Notes: a model not told the origin generated them from the letters alone. 64,000 nucleotides of DNA from Dipteris shenzhenensis (GCA_047967505.1 CM106539.1); one strand, 5' to 3'; shown: positions 1-11,298, numbered from the stretch's first letter. Numbers and translations: made by a program.

Positions 1-2045
1 CCATGCTCGTGGGGCCTGTTTCAGCCCGTAAAGTGCCTTCTTTAGTTTACAGACTTTACCTTCTGCACCAGGGATGAACCGGGGACTAGGTTGTTCCACG
101 TATACCTCCTCCTTGAGATCTCCATTCAGAAAGGCAGATTTTACATCCATCTGAAACACGGGCCAACTTTCCTGTGCTTCTAAAGCCAAAAACACTGCGA
201 ATTATGGTTAGTCGACCTGTGGGAGCAAAAGTATCCTGATAATCAAAACCATGTACCTGTGCGAATCCTTTTGCCATGAGCTGAACCTTGCACTTATCCA
301 ATGTGCCATCGGACTTCTTGGTCTTGTACACCCACTTGGTGCCGATTACCTTGCGTTTTGGTGGTCGATTCACAAGGTCCCAAGTGTTGTTCTTCATTAT
401 GGAGCCATACTCTGAGTGCATAGCCTCCATCCACCTATCATCACCCTATGCCTCTTCAAGACACTTGGGTTCTTCAGCACAGATCACCTCTGTCATCAAA
501 GCATACTTGACCAAGTGTTTCTGTGCCCTTCTTTGCTCCTCTAATCTCTTGGACTAGCGGTGTTCGGATGGTTCCTTCTCAATGGCTAGAGGTTCTCTAT
601 TATCCAAAAGCTACTTTATCCACTTTGGGAATGGTCGTTGCCATTGTGGTTCTACAGGCTCTTCTTTCTCTTCTTTATCTTGAATCCTCCCAAGCACCAT
701 TGGGGGAGTTCAGTTTGCTATTGGTGGTTGTACTAGATGGATATCTTGGTCCTGGTGGTCTAGGAAGGAAGCATTCTCCTCCAATTGATGCAGCTGTTTT
801 GAGAAGACCACATGGCGACTTACTATTACCTTCTTGGTAACAGGATTATAGAGACGGTAACCCTTTGCCTCTTCACTGTAGCCCAAGAATGTATATTTCT
901 GGCTCTTCGGTTCCCATTTGATCCTATTCGCATCAGGGACATGCACAAAACAGTCACATCCAAAAACTCTGAAATGTGCAGCTGAAGGTTTCTTAGTAGA
1001 AAAGGCATGCAATGGAGTCATCCCACCATTCAGAGCCTTCGTGTAGCTACGATTCATAATGTAAATTGTCGTGTTACATGCTTCAACCCAGAAAGCCTTT
1101 GGCAAATCTTTCCCTTCCATCATAAACCTGCCCATTTCACAAATGATGCGCATCTTGCGCTCTGCTACTCCATTTTGCTATGATGTATGTGGCGGGGATT
1201 TCCGCCTCTTCATCCCGTGACTTTTATAGTAACTTTCGAATTCACTTGATGTGAACTCTCCACCTCTGTCTGATCTCAACTTCTTCATCTTTCTCCCCGT
1301 TTCTTTCTTGACCATTACATGCCATTCTTTGAACTTACTAAAAGCCTCATCTTTAGTCTTCAGGAAGTATATTTATATCCTTCTACTATAGTCGTCGATC
1401 AGCGTCATGAAGTAGTAGGAACCACCCAAAGCTTCCGTCTCCATCTTTCCGCAGAGGTCCATGTGAACGAGCTCTAGAGGAGCCTTTGCCCTACTAGCCT
1501 CTTTAAGAAAGGGCTGCCGATGCTGCTTGCCCATCATGCAAGCTTCACATACATCGAGCAGATCTGTAATTTTAGGTAGGTCTGCAATCATTCCACTTTT
1601 ACGCATCTCCTTTAAAGAACTAAGGTTTATATGACCAAACCTCTCATGCCACAGCTTAGTGTTGCTCACATCGGCTCGAGCAGTGAAAGCTGAGAGTTCA
1701 TAGATGTTGTTGCACCGTGTACCTTTACCAATCATCTGCCCTTGAAGATCCAAAATCTATGACCCATTCTTATCGAAGTGAACTTTGAGGTCCCGATCCG
1801 TGATCGCAGAAATGGACAACAAGTTCCTCTTGATATTTGGCACATAAAGAACATCGGACAATTGTTTTACAACTCCATCTGACTTGAGAGCAATCGTACC
1901 TTTTCCTTTTGCTAGACATTTTGCATCATTGCTGACTGCTACCAGGATGTCATTCCCTACCGGATGCAGAGAGGTATACTAATCCTTCCAATTGGTCATG
2001 TGGGATGATGCACCACTGTCAATAATCCAAGGTTCATCTGCAGGT
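1..2045 (-). pseudogene. Pol remnant (protease, integrase, 5' RT) of copia element D
   Basis: The minus strand encodes, in order: a protease with an intact DSGAS active site (2006-2020) followed by a stop; the GAG-pre-integrase and HHCC region (H-x4-H, CEAC) at 1560-1660; the integrase core with LVHMDLCG, a RSDRGGEF aspartate motif (about 1255-1275) and QNGVAERK carrying the catalytic Glu (about 1150-1175, preceded by a stop); the integrase C-terminus at 710-1150 (FGCDCFVHVPD); then RT with TWDLVNRPPKRKVIGTKWVYK at 320-390. A frameshift near 165-190 leads to [18 protein letters not shown] and [12 protein letters not shown] at the left edge. The reading frame is broken in several places, so it is a fossil. 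The YVDD and RNase H parts are outside the window. Confidence 0.85.
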
Positions 2046-2574
2046 ACATGAACTGCCTCCGTGCAAATCTCCTCAATTGCTACGAATAGCTCTACTGGTA
2101 CTGCTTGTGCACTATTGCTGGACTCTTTCTTTACTCCGTTTTTCTCATCTGCAATCTTCTTCTGGCACTCCTGCTTGTGCCCTGCCTTGTTGTAATAGAA
2201 TCACTTGATCTTCTTCTTTCTCTTTTTATCATCAGAAGAAGATGGGTTACCAGAGTCCTTACACTTACCTTTCTTTGATCCAGTTGAGAAAGTGAATCTT
2301 CTCCAGTCCTCGTCTTTTTGATGCATCTCCTCATCTAGAAGCATTGCACTGAAATCCTCAAAGTTGAGGGGCAGATTTTTATTCTATGTATTCAGCACTG
2401 TAAAAAGACCATCGTACTTTGGTGGGAGAATCCGTTGCACCTTTGTGCTAAATTCTCGCTAGTGATGGTGATGCCAATCACAGTCATCTGATCGTGCAGA
2501 GAAAAGCAGATAGTATGGAGAATAAAAAATTTGATGACTATAAAACTGATACAATAGATGGTTTTGCCTCCCAA
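2046..2574 (-). pseudogene. Gag remnant of copia element D
   Basis: This is the nucleocapsid-precursor part of a copia polyprotein, which would package the element RNA in virus-like particles. The minus-strand translation has the plant copia Gag signature HDQMTVIGITITSENLAQ near 2440-2500. After a frameshift come an NLPLNFEDFSAMLLDEEMHQ-like stretch (about 2330-2380), a Lys-rich linker, and a degenerate CCHC zinc knuckle at about 2165-2207. In the knuckle the first Cys codon is now TGA and the second reads Tyr; the His and last Cys survive, but with three rather than four residues between them. It continues towards the protease at about 2010. Stops and at least one frameshift rule out a functional product. 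The N-terminal half of Gag is missing or unrecognisable. Confidence 0.75.
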
Positions 2575-3249
2575 CCATGCGCTCTTGTGTGAGAAGCTTC
2601 GATGGCATGCTAGAATTAGTAGAGGACGGAGGCTGGATGCTAAGGAATCAAGGTTGCTGAAGCCAGTGATGATATGGGCTTCACAAGCTTCCTCTTATAT
2701 AGCCACCAGTCGTAGCCAATTAGACCCAATTGGGAGATCGACCCACTCGCCAACTGGAGGTTGGCCACTGACCACACATTAAAACCATGGTGCAAAATAG
2801 AGCAACTGACCTATGTTTGACGTTCTCGACCCAAAGCCATGTGGTATCATCTGGGGCTCCAAACGGGCCACGTAACCCAAGAGTGGGCTACCCTGGGAAA
2901 TGCTCCATTTACCCTCAGTGCGGTCAGTCATGGGATGCCTTCCCACACTTGCATGTAGCCTAGTTGGCAGTGTGCCAACTCTATCTGAAGTAGTCCAGCC
3001 ATCAGGCCGCACATGGCCCCCATCTAGTGTCCTACCAGATAACCGAGCTACTCAAATGCCTTCTCCTCATATGAAGGGCTTACAAGTAGAGTTAGCTAGT
3101 TCCCGCGTAGTTACACGAGAGTGGAGCATTGATATCTAACAGAGGAAGCTCTCCAAGCCATAAAGGATACAAAGAGAATCTACGGTGGAGCAAGTTGCAA
3201 CAACCACAATGGGGTTTTTTTTTTTTTGAAACACTATTTGGAAGTTTAA
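2575..3249. other. No gene recognised
   Basis: About 675 bases between the copia D Gag remnant and the coiled-coil/RING-H2 relic. Short open frames exist on both strands but show no recognisable motif. A T-run occurs at about 3218-3228. Confidence 0.5.
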
Positions 3250-3894
3250 AGAGTAAGCTACAAGACCTTGCAATAAGATTACAATAGGGTTATGCACGAG
3301 CTTGCCGTGGCTTTCGACAGTTTTGAAAAGTAGTCCATCATCATGAGAGATTTCCAAACTAGAGTGGAAGTCCTGGAAATGGCCCATATTGATGTTTTTG
3401 AGAAATTTAAGAAGCTTCAATAGATTTTGAGGGATTCATATGAAGTTGTTGCACAGAGTGAGCAAAGAGTGGAGGAGATGAAGGAAAACATCCGCAACCT
3501 TAGGATGAGGGAGGAAGGAATCAAGAAGCAACTTCATCATGTACAAAGCAAGACTGTGGTATTGACGGACACAATAGTTAAATCAGATGCCTATCCTACT
3601 ATGTAGCAAGGTCCAAAATGCATGGTCTGCCATACCCCCATCATAGATGACTGCATGATTTGATGGCCTGCATGCTACCATCGTATGCACGTTTTTTGTT
3701 TTGGGGTGTTTGTGTATGCAAGATCACTATGTAGAGAATGCCATTTTCCATTTTCCAGGTCATGGAAAGATCAAATGTGCATGCCTTCTACTACAACTAT
3801 CTACAACAAGAAAGTAGATGTTGCAGCTCAATTTGCCATTTGGGTAGAAAATGCAAAAGACAAGGAGCTCAAATTGAAGAAGGCCAATTTCTGA
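3250..3894 (+). pseudogene. Coiled-coil plus RING-H2 zinc-finger gene relic
   Basis: One reading frame on the plus strand holds about 215 codons interrupted by five stops: TAA at 3274, TAG at 3331, 3421 and 3604, and TGA at 3661. The first part (about 3290-3600) is rich in Glu, Lys, Gln and heptad-spaced hydrophobics and looks like a coiled coil. It is followed by a RING-H2 pattern, C-x2-C-x14-C-x-H-x2-H-x2-C-x10-C-x2-C, at 3619-3741 (KCMVCHTP, WPACYHRMHVFC, LCREC). RING-H2 domains usually bind two zinc ions and recruit E2 enzymes for ubiquitin transfer. In another frame a basic tail may continue to about 4050. The frame re-joined over the stops is coherent, so this was a real gene of the host or a transposon; the family was not identified. 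Upstream exons were not found. Confidence 0.6.
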
Positions 3895-4293
3895 CTATGA
3901 GCAAAAGGAGCCTAAAGGGAGGAACCATCTTCCTTCAAGAAAGGAGCAAGAAGGGCCAAGCCTACAACCAGGAAGCTTAAATCAAGGAAAGAGGAAGCGA
4001 CATGAAGGGAGAGGTCGGGCCCATGAAGGAAGGAACCAACCCCCTTTGGGAAAGGAGTAAGGAGGGCCGCGAGCCTGCAGTCAAGGAGCTCCAAAAGGCG
4101 ACCTACTCAAAGAAACGTGGAATCATCCCCTTGAAGGAAAGGAGTCCTTGAGAGGTAATTTAAAGGAAAGGAGTCTTTAAATGTGATCTATGTGTAATCT
4201 ATTATCGTAGTAATCGTCTCCAAAGTTTACTTGGGAAATGTTTTCTCATCTATGTAACTAGACAATTTCCTTTGATAGAGGCCAAGGACCACA

Positions 4294-4448
4294 ACATGAG
4301 ACAAAAGATTTTGATTAGACAACTAATGTGAGGCAAAAGAATGTGATTAGACAACTAATGTGAGACGAAAGATTTTGATTAGACAACTAATGTGAGATGA
4401 AATATTTTGATTAGACAACTAATGTGAGACTGAAAGATTTTGATTAGT
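4294..4448. repeat. 32-bp tandem repeat, about 4.8 copies
   Basis: The unit GATTAGACAACTAATGTGAG plus a variable GACAAAAGATTTT part recurs with a 32-base period. Copies differ by a few substitutions and a one-base insertion. Confidence 0.85.
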
Positions 4449-4535
4449 CGGTCGTATGAAAGAACAATGAGAAGGTTGGGCTCAATGAAATCTCTCCCTA
4501 TTTAATTGCAGTGCAAACACAACTAAGAGCCTATT

Positions 4536-5056
4536 ATGAAATCTAGCCCCAAAACTCTGTACAACAATCCACCTACTGAAAATCTATGGCATACCCAAAA
4601 GACTTTGGAATTTTTTGTTTTCTATCTGAGAACAATGTTGGATGACCTCCTCACAGAAACAGACCCAGAGAAGAGGGAGGAAAATAGCTACAAGGAGGAT
4701 ATGCTTCACAATTGGGTGTATGACTTGGAATCGTCGGAAAAGATGAAGAATATTAATTTTTGTGGCTATCGTTTTTCATGCTCCCTTAAGTTACTTGTGA
4801 AGCTCATGATGTAGGTTTCTTTTGGAAAGACATGGTGGAGGTGCAAAATTGTATATAGTGCAAATACCAAGATGAAGAGGACCTTGAGTGAAAGGAGGAG
4901 TTACTATGGGCATATAAGTCAGTAGAGGCAAGCAACCAATTGGTGGTCCGAGTGTGTAATGAGGTCTATGATAGTTCATCAGACTGGCCTAAAGAGCTGG
5001 GAGATGGTTGTTATAGAGAGGTTGATAAGATAGTTGGGAGTTTGGAATTTCCTTGA
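4536..5056 (+). pseudogene. Coding-like relic, family unknown
   Basis: An open frame at 4536-4814 encodes 92 residues, including ENLWHTQKTLEFFVFYLR and an acidic stretch (TETDPEKREENSYKEDM). From about 4796 a different frame carries on with coding-like text (AHDVGFFWKDMVEVQNC, then ELLWAYKSVEASNQLVVRV and DWPKELGDGCYREVDKIVG) to a TGA at 5054-5056, with two internal TAG/TGA stops. The composition and the change of frame suggest two exons or a frameshifted gene. No domain was recognised. It lies downstream of the RING-H2 relic on the same strand and upstream of another relic at 5522, so the three may be parts of one decayed multi-exon gene; that is inference. Confidence 0.35.
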
Positions 5057-5521
5057 GCTGCAAAATGTCATCGTATTTTTGAGAACATAAAGATCTTGCA
5101 GGCATTTCTTGGACTTGTGGACTTTCATGGACTGCCATCATCCATAAACTATGGTGCTTGTAATACCTGATTTTGTGTCGACCTGCTTCCATGTTAGAAC
5201 TTACATGTTTTAAATAGCCCGATGGTTGAAATTTGACAATTAAAGATAACCAATTTAAAGGAGACTACTTTAGTATTTGCTGGATAAATGTACTAGGTGA
5301 GCCATTGTTTTAACCAGTGCATAAATAGCCAATGTCAATGCAATAAAATATATGGTCCTTTTTTATATGTTATCTTTTATGGTATTTTTTTCTCAATCAT
5401 ATAGTACCAATTTTGGTTCTAGATAAAATAATACAATTTGTTAGTCAGGTCTAAGCTAAGGAATCATGTGTCATGTCTGTTATGGTGCTCATATAGTTGG
5501 TTGTTTTTGATTGGCATTACA
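5057..5521. other. No gene recognised (possible intronic DNA)
   Basis: AT-rich sequence between two coding-like relics on the same strand. No repeats or motifs were seen. It could be intronic if the relics belong to one gene. Confidence 0.4.
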
Positions 5522-5761
5522 GATCCATCAATGTGTAATAGAGTTGTACACTCTTTTGCTCTAGAGCTATAGGATGGAATTGCGAAAAGGGCTTATAGCA
5601 TCTTCAGAGACCTTACAGATGCAGGGTACAGCCCAGAAGAAATAGCAACTTCGGATGTCGAAGACAACAGTCCCTCAAGTCGGCTACTAACGAGGATGCA
5701 CACTTGTGGAGAGATTGGCTACTATAAGGAAGGCGTGTTACACCCTTATGGGCATCATTGA
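5522..5761 (+). pseudogene. 80-codon coding relic, family unknown
   Basis: A plus-strand frame of 80 codons ends at TGA 5759-5761 and has a single internal TAG at 5570, where a CAG-to-TAG change would restore Gln. The text is strongly protein-like: KRAYSIFRDLTDAGYSPEEI, then an acidic-Ser stretch, LLTRMHTCGEIGYY and GVLHPYG. No start or flanking exon is obvious. It ends against the tail of a minus-strand transposon-protein relic at 5755, so the two are convergent. I cannot name the family. A conserved AGYS-(P/K)-E-(E/D)-IA-like helix is what stands out. Confidence 0.4.
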
Positions 5762-6074
5762 GTTTTCTTGAGGACATGTTTAAATAGAGCTTGCTTAATA
5801 ACAGCACCACATCCATCATATTCACCCTTGCCATGGTTAGACCCAAAGAGATTCCACTCATGGCTAGACCCGGTCAGGGATTTGAACGTTGAGACAAAGT
5901 AGAATCCACGAGTTGAATTAAATTGAGAGGCATCATCATCTGGCCACACCCAATGTTGTTTTATATTTTCTACATGGGGATTTTACTTTTTCAATGCAGT
6001 AGAAAAGCATGTTGCACAAACAAGGTGTCATGTTCCCTATCATCTGAAATGTAGAAATGGTATGTGTGTTGCAC
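5755..6074 (-). pseudogene. Transposon-like protein relic with SDD, WPDDD and HGKG..DG motifs
   Basis: On the minus strand, 6074 down to 5991 reads TYHFYISDDREHDTLFVQHA and ends at TGA where Trp would be expected. After a frameshift, 5949 to 5755 is open: WPDDDASQFNS, then RGFYFVSTFKSLTGSSHEWN, LFGSNHGKGEYDGCGAVIKQ and a stop at 5755. From general knowledge, W-x-D-(D/N/G)-x3-Q-(F/Y) followed by an HGKG-x2-DG-x-G-x-(V/I)-K block is a recurring core of transposon-encoded proteins in plants and animals; I cannot assign the superfamily with certainty. The Asp residues resemble a DDE-type arrangement. The N-terminal part is absent here; a fragment that may be the N-terminal half of a related element lies at 17092-17794. 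Confidence 0.5.
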
Positions 6075-7054
6075 TGACCTGGACTCCTATGAGACAGCAA
6101 GCAAATCAACAGCAGGCATATAAGAATCAAGCAAATGACTCTACTATGTGATATGCACAAGAATTTCTATTTGCTTGTTGTATCAGTGTGCACTTTGTAT
6201 CTCATCTTGTTTTTAAAATGAATAATTTTCTACAAAATCTATGATAGAGACAATAGTGTTATGGGGAAAATTGGTGACAGAGACAATAGTGTTATGCGAA
6301 AAATTGGTAAGGCACGTCCTGAACTGCTTATCTACCAGCTTGCAATGAAATTGTGAAGCACATATTTTGGGATGGATTAAACCGCATGACCTATAAGCTT
6401 CCTTAGCTGAGTGCTCTTATATGATAGTAGCCATTTCTTTTTATCGGATCCTTCAACATTGACATTTTTAAGTCTCCTCCATTTTAGAGCAACATGGTTG
6501 TATTCCCTCATTTCAATTTGATAGACATGAAATGTCCTCTTCTTTAGCTTCATACTTTAATGCTTGCATGTGCCACAAATGCATTCAATGTGGTGCCATT
6601 CACGATCTCCCTTTGGACAAACCACTAGCTCCCACAGAGACCTTAGGCTACAAAACCTGCTCTCCCTTGCAACACATGATGAGGATCCAGTTGGCCTACA
6701 AACTACACCTTCATTGGGGACCCCACGGAGCAATGCTCCAACACAACTGGATCTCAAGTCATTCACAACTTGTCAGGCAAGGTCAAAGTCTATGTGTGTG
6801 CAACAACAAACATTCCTATCTTTGAGTTTCCTGGCATAACATGGCTTACAATGCTCAAAGCTCCTATACCCAATTGAAATGTCTAGATTCTGATCCATAA
6901 ACTTGAGATACAACTGTGTCTACTGACCCAACATGTGGGAACAATAGAGCAGTGATCCCTCTTTTAAATGGAACAACAATACAATGATCCCCCTTTTTGC
7001 ACTACTAAAACAAGACAAACCACAATCTAATTAAAGTATATAATGAAGCAAAAC
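6075..7054. other. No gene recognised
   Basis: Anonymous AT-rich DNA. An open frame at 6532-6825 (+) has several Cys residues (CMCHKCIQCG) but no recognisable fold, and overlapping frames are similar in length. A short direct repeat GAGACAATAGTGTTATG occurs at about 6245-6300. Confidence 0.5.
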
Positions 7055-8430
7055 AATTTTCAACCACCGTGCTAGTTTAGGACAATCATAGTTTCAACTA
7101 CAGGGCTGGTTTAGGACAGTTACAATTTCAATCACACCATCCTGGTTTAGGACACGTTTAGGACAGTCAACCACCCAACTGGTTTAGGACAAATTTAGGA
7201 CAGTCATCATTTCAACCACCATTAGGATGGTTTAGGGCACTCTCACAATTTCAACCACTGGGCTGGTTTCACTTGACGGTCTCAACTTCACATATTAGAT
7301 GATAACAACAAGGATATTGCTTTTCATTTTTGAATTTCACAACTAGAAAATAATAATATATTGTTTTTCATTTTTGAATTTCACAATTTAAGTCAGTAAC
7401 TACTACTGATTGTCTTGAACCAGAATCGAGTTGGTTTAGGACAATCACATTAAGTCCAAGTCATACCAGTCTAGAAATAGTGGTATATGAACCAATAAGT
7501 AGGAAATTAAATTTAATGAATTTGAATACTAAAAAATACAATAATTTCAACCACTGGTCTGGTCTACAACTAATGTCTATTCAACCATGCTGGTTCAGGA
7601 CAATTACATAACAGGTGATTGAGCTAAAGCAGCCACGGTTTTTTGGGCTTATGCTTGAACATGACCTCATGGGAGAGATTTGATAAGCATGTGTCTAGTT
7701 ATGACTTGCTTGTATGCTAGTAAGAGGCTTTTGATTGGACCATGGAGATGAACCAGTTCATGGGAGACATGTGGCAGCTTCTTGACAGCATGGCAGAGGT
7801 GATTGGCTAGTTGGACATGGGAGCTCACATAGGGAGTATAGGTCATGGTGCATGGCATTACGTGGTGGCTATCATCTTCTACAAGGTTCATGATGGAAGA
7901 AGTTGTAGGTCTTTTTTTCACGACCATGAGCCTAAGAGCCATCAGCCATATTGTGTCTCAGAGTCACAACTGCATAGAGTCTGTAGTAAAGTCTTTTTTG
8001 CATACTTGTAAATGCCAATAAACCCCGTAGGGTTGAGGCTCTTATTATCTGAATAATAGATGGTCTTCTGTTCATATGCATTGCAATCTTTCTGAGTATT
8101 CGATTTATTGTCTTGATCAATTCAATTACCTATCACGGTTGCATGATGTTCCAACCATTGGGCTATTCTGTTACAAAATACATTACTTTTAATTTTTGCT
8201 CAACCACGCCACTGGGCTGGACAACTGATGTCTATTCAACCATGTTGGTTTAAGAGAATCACACAACTGGCAACGATTGAGCTGAAAGAGCCTACGGTTG
8301 CATGATGCTCTAACCATCGGGCTTGTTTAGGACAATCACATTTAGTCCAAGCTTGGTTAAAGAGATGAAACAAGTAAACTATTCCAAACCTCAATCACAA
8401 ACAACCACCGGCCGGTTTAGGCACCACTAA
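7055..8430. repeat. Dispersed and tandem TGGTTTAGGACA-type repeat
   Basis: A degenerate unit of about 40-45 bases combines TTTCAACCACYGGGCTGG with TTTAGGACAATCACA. It is repeated about five times at 7055-7275, with further isolated copies near 7425, 7535-7610, 8150-8260, 8290-8350 and 8390-8420. Copies are irregularly spaced and separated by unique DNA. Confidence 0.65.
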
Positions 8431-10427
8431 CCTACATTGTATCAAGCATGAGTATGGTGTGCTCCTCAAACACCTTTCATCCAGACCGCTTTTTATAGAT
8501 GTCCTTTCTATTTGAAGAAACTCTTATATTTTAGTGCCAAAATGTCATCACTGTAGCAATGACTTATGCACTTAGGCTCTCTCTCCTTTTCTTGAGTTCC
8601 GTTGAAGCCCACACACTTCTCAGACTAGGATGATTATGCATTTCTTTTGCTATCCATTCAACTGCCGCCATTGGACCCACATTGTTCCTTCTGATTTACA
8701 ACATCATTATGTGCCCAAGACATTTCTCCTTTGTTTTAGGGGACACCAACATAGCTACTAATGTTCCCCTCTTTGCAGCTAGTTGGTGTAAGCTGTGCAC
8801 CGCTTTCTCTTTCTATAGGCCATTTCTTAGGTTAGAGAGCATTGCCTCTTGGGTGTGCATCTCCCAAGGTGTTGGTAGGGTTGTTACTCTATGAACTTTA
8901 GGGTTCAAGGTAAATCTTGTGAAGACTTGCGAGTGGGAATCACTTGAATGGCTTGATGTTTTTTCCTCGAATGCTCCCACCAACCATGACACCATAGCTC
9001 ATGTTCTTCGCTCTGATGACAATGATCGAATGCATGCATCTGCAACCGCTGCTTTGTAAGGAGTCTTCTTTCTTCTCATTTTTTCTCCCATTTTAGATGT
9101 TACAAAATTGTATTCTGTTTCCATTTTGATATTGTGTCATCACTTTCCTCAACCCGCAATCTGTTCCTTGTGCCTTGACCACTTTTTGGCTTTCCTATCT
9201 TGCAACCTTTGTTTTCTTCTTTTGCAAGCCATGGAAAGCTGCATGCTATCATTGACACCATGGCCATGATCAGTCCACAATAGACCTAGAGAAGATAGTT
9301 GGTGAGGCAAGTAAAGAATAGAAGATAACTTACCCAAAAGAAGACAATGCCAAACCAAAGTCTACCCAAGGTCACGTCGAGGTGCATGCAGGTTGCAGGG
9401 TGTTTGTAGGGTGGGGGTAGGTTGCAAGTTCTTAATCTTCCAAGATTTGATGGGTGGGAGGTATGAAAATTTGAAATTTGTGGGAGTAGCAAAATTTTTA
9501 ACGACCCATTTCCCCCCATCCACTCATACATGTTAGCAGAATTGGATATCCCAAACAAGTGCAATGCGGCCTAAAATGCTTCAAAACACAAATAGGCCAA
9601 AGGGCATGCTATCAAATTTGATGCTATGTATTATGAAATGCAATGACCTTTGGCATGCTTATGAGCCAAACAGCAAGCAAGTGCATGGAAAAAGAAACAA
9701 CTCAAAATTGTAAATAGTTGGATGTATTAATAGATCTTTTCACACGCACAAATTGCACATTTTCAACTTCTTCCATTTTAGGGTGAATCTAAATACCAAT
9801 ACCAATAACTATCAATGTTTTAAGACCACCATGCAGTAGTCCCACTAGTTTGGATACTAAATTTTCAATCCATTTTGGTTTTCAACAAATCAAAAAAAAG
9901 TTATGGAGCATGCCCTCAAATGGGTGTGCATCATGTACTTTAGCACAGCATTGGAGGCCCATTAATCCATGCCTACTATTCTCATTTAAGTGTTTCCTTG
10001 GGTTGAGGAGAAGCTCATGTAGTGTACTTTTGAATGATTACTTGGTTGCATGTACGTACAGAATAAAATTTTAATATTTTTTAATAGATTGCTATATCCT
10101 ATAGTCTGCAGGATGCATGCTTCACATGCAACATAGCACTTGTAATGCTTTACTGGTCTCGTTCCAAGTCCTTATTCCCATATTTCTTTTGTCTCATGTT
10201 CAAGTTTGGAGTGTGTACTACAACTTGAAGACAAAGTTTGCTGAATTCCATTGAGTAATACATAAGTTATGGGTCATGCAAAATACCTATATACAAAGAA
10301 GTTCCTGAACGTCACCGAAAATGGATACACCCAAGAAAAAAATGACCCTCTACCATTGAATAATGAGAGTTAGGGTTTTTAAAAGCTTTTTATATAGGCC
10401 CATCATCTACTTACACCCCTTTTAATT
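8431..10427. other. No gene recognised
   Basis: About 2 kb without a recognisable gene, element terminus or repeat. Open frames are short (under 95 codons), overlap on both strands and carry no motifs. Confidence 0.5.
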
Positions 10428-10439
10428 ATGTTTAGGGTT

Positions 10440-10685
10440 TCATCGTGCTCCCCACACCTGCCTCACCCATCAAACACCCCCCAACCCCATTGCCCTCCCC
10501 CCCTCATCACCCTCCCCTCTACTTCCACCGCCCACCCCTGTCACCCTCCCCCCTACCCACCCTCCTACCTTCGCCCCCTCCCTCCTCCCCCGCTGCCCAT
10601 GCCCACCCCACCTCATGCCCCTCCCTTCTCTTCCCCCTCCCTCACCCTATCCCCACCTTCCCCAACCTCCTTACCTCACACAGAC
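10440..10685. repeat. C-rich low-complexity tract
   Basis: The plus strand is dominated by runs of C with scattered A and T (CCACCCC, CCTCCCC). Two long Pro/Ser-rich open frames overlap it, but they result from base composition. The G-rich minus strand could form quadruplexes. Confidence 0.8.
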
Positions 10686-10812
10686 CCTGGACTCCAAGAC
10701 CGAGTACACTAATTGTGGTCAAAATAAGCAAGATATTCATTTTATAACTTTATACAATAACACCATAGCTTCTGTTATTGTTGGTTGGACCAATTTGCTC
10801 CCTTCTCTCACA

Positions 10813-10946
10813 CTAGCTTGCAACCACTCCTTGACTTTCTATGGATGCTTTCCAAGCACTATGCCTTCTATTCTTTGATGCAACTTGAATCACTTTTGCA
10901 AGTTCTGATGCCTTTTCCTTTTTAGACTTCAAAGTCCTACCTAGTA
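10813..10946 (-). pseudogene. 3' end of the gene relic split by copia element A
   Basis: On the minus strand, reading from the target-site copy at 10946, this encodes GRTLKSKKEKASELAKVIQ and then SKNRRHSAWKAS, ending at TAG (10813-10815). It is the direct continuation, in frame, of the relic at 15449-16297 once element A and one TAGTA copy are removed. The junction reads WFFRCLLGRTLK. A Lys-rich helical tail is all that can be said about this part. Confidence 0.6.
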
Positions 10947-11298
10947 TGTTGAGATATCGAACTCCACTCGTGATATGCCAGGGTGACCATTGTTCATTTA
11001 TGTCACCGACTTGTTAGCTACAGATGTGGTTGGTACACTGCCCATGAATAATAGCTAGGTGACAACTATCCTTATGTACTCTACTTCATGGCTCAATTAG
11101 TATGCCACCTTAGTTAGCTGAGTTTGGTTTGAGACCCACATATAGGGTTCTTCTATTTCTTTGTACTAGAGTTCTTTTGGCTTTCACAACTAAGAAGAGG
11201 AAAACTGTTTTCAGCCTCCACCTTTGTGTGTATTCCCCCATTGTGTATGTGAGAAAGCCATGAGTGAGACTCCTTCATTCTCTCCCACTATCGTCACA
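10947..11298 (+). repeat. 5' LTR of element A
   Basis: 352 bp, TG...CA ends. A TATA-like CATATA lies at 11139-11144 in the shared context GACCCACATATAGGG. It is followed at 11299 by the PBS TGGTATTAGAGCC, complementary (one mismatch) to the 3' end of plant initiator tRNA-Met. Confidence 0.95.

Larger units (their letters stand above)
1..2574 (-). mobile_element. Decayed Ty1/copia retrotransposon D, partial, cut by left edge
   Basis: Read on the minus strand, the order is Gag, protease, integrase, then the start of reverse transcriptase, which is the Ty1/copia order (integrase before RT). The RT continues past base 1, so the 3' part and 3' LTR lie outside the window. No 5' LTR, PBS or target duplication was recognised upstream of Gag (right of about 2574), so that end may be truncated. 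Many stops and frameshifts show it is dead. Its proteins differ clearly from those of elements A, B and C, so it is a separate copia lineage. Confidence 0.85.

Noticed and set aside
6532-6839. Cys-rich 97-codon frame (CMCHKCIQCG) as a small zinc-finger protein
   Set aside because: Ligand spacing matches no known finger, overlapping frames of similar length exist in two other frames, and no coding context was found.
7055-8430. Interstitial telomere repeats (TTTAGG words)
   Set aside because: Plant telomere TTTAGGG is not tandemly repeated here. TTTAGGAC is part of a longer, different motif.
10428-10747. Pro-rich open frames of about 95-100 codons
   Set aside because: They lie wholly in a C-rich low-complexity tract, and two overlapping frames are equally long.
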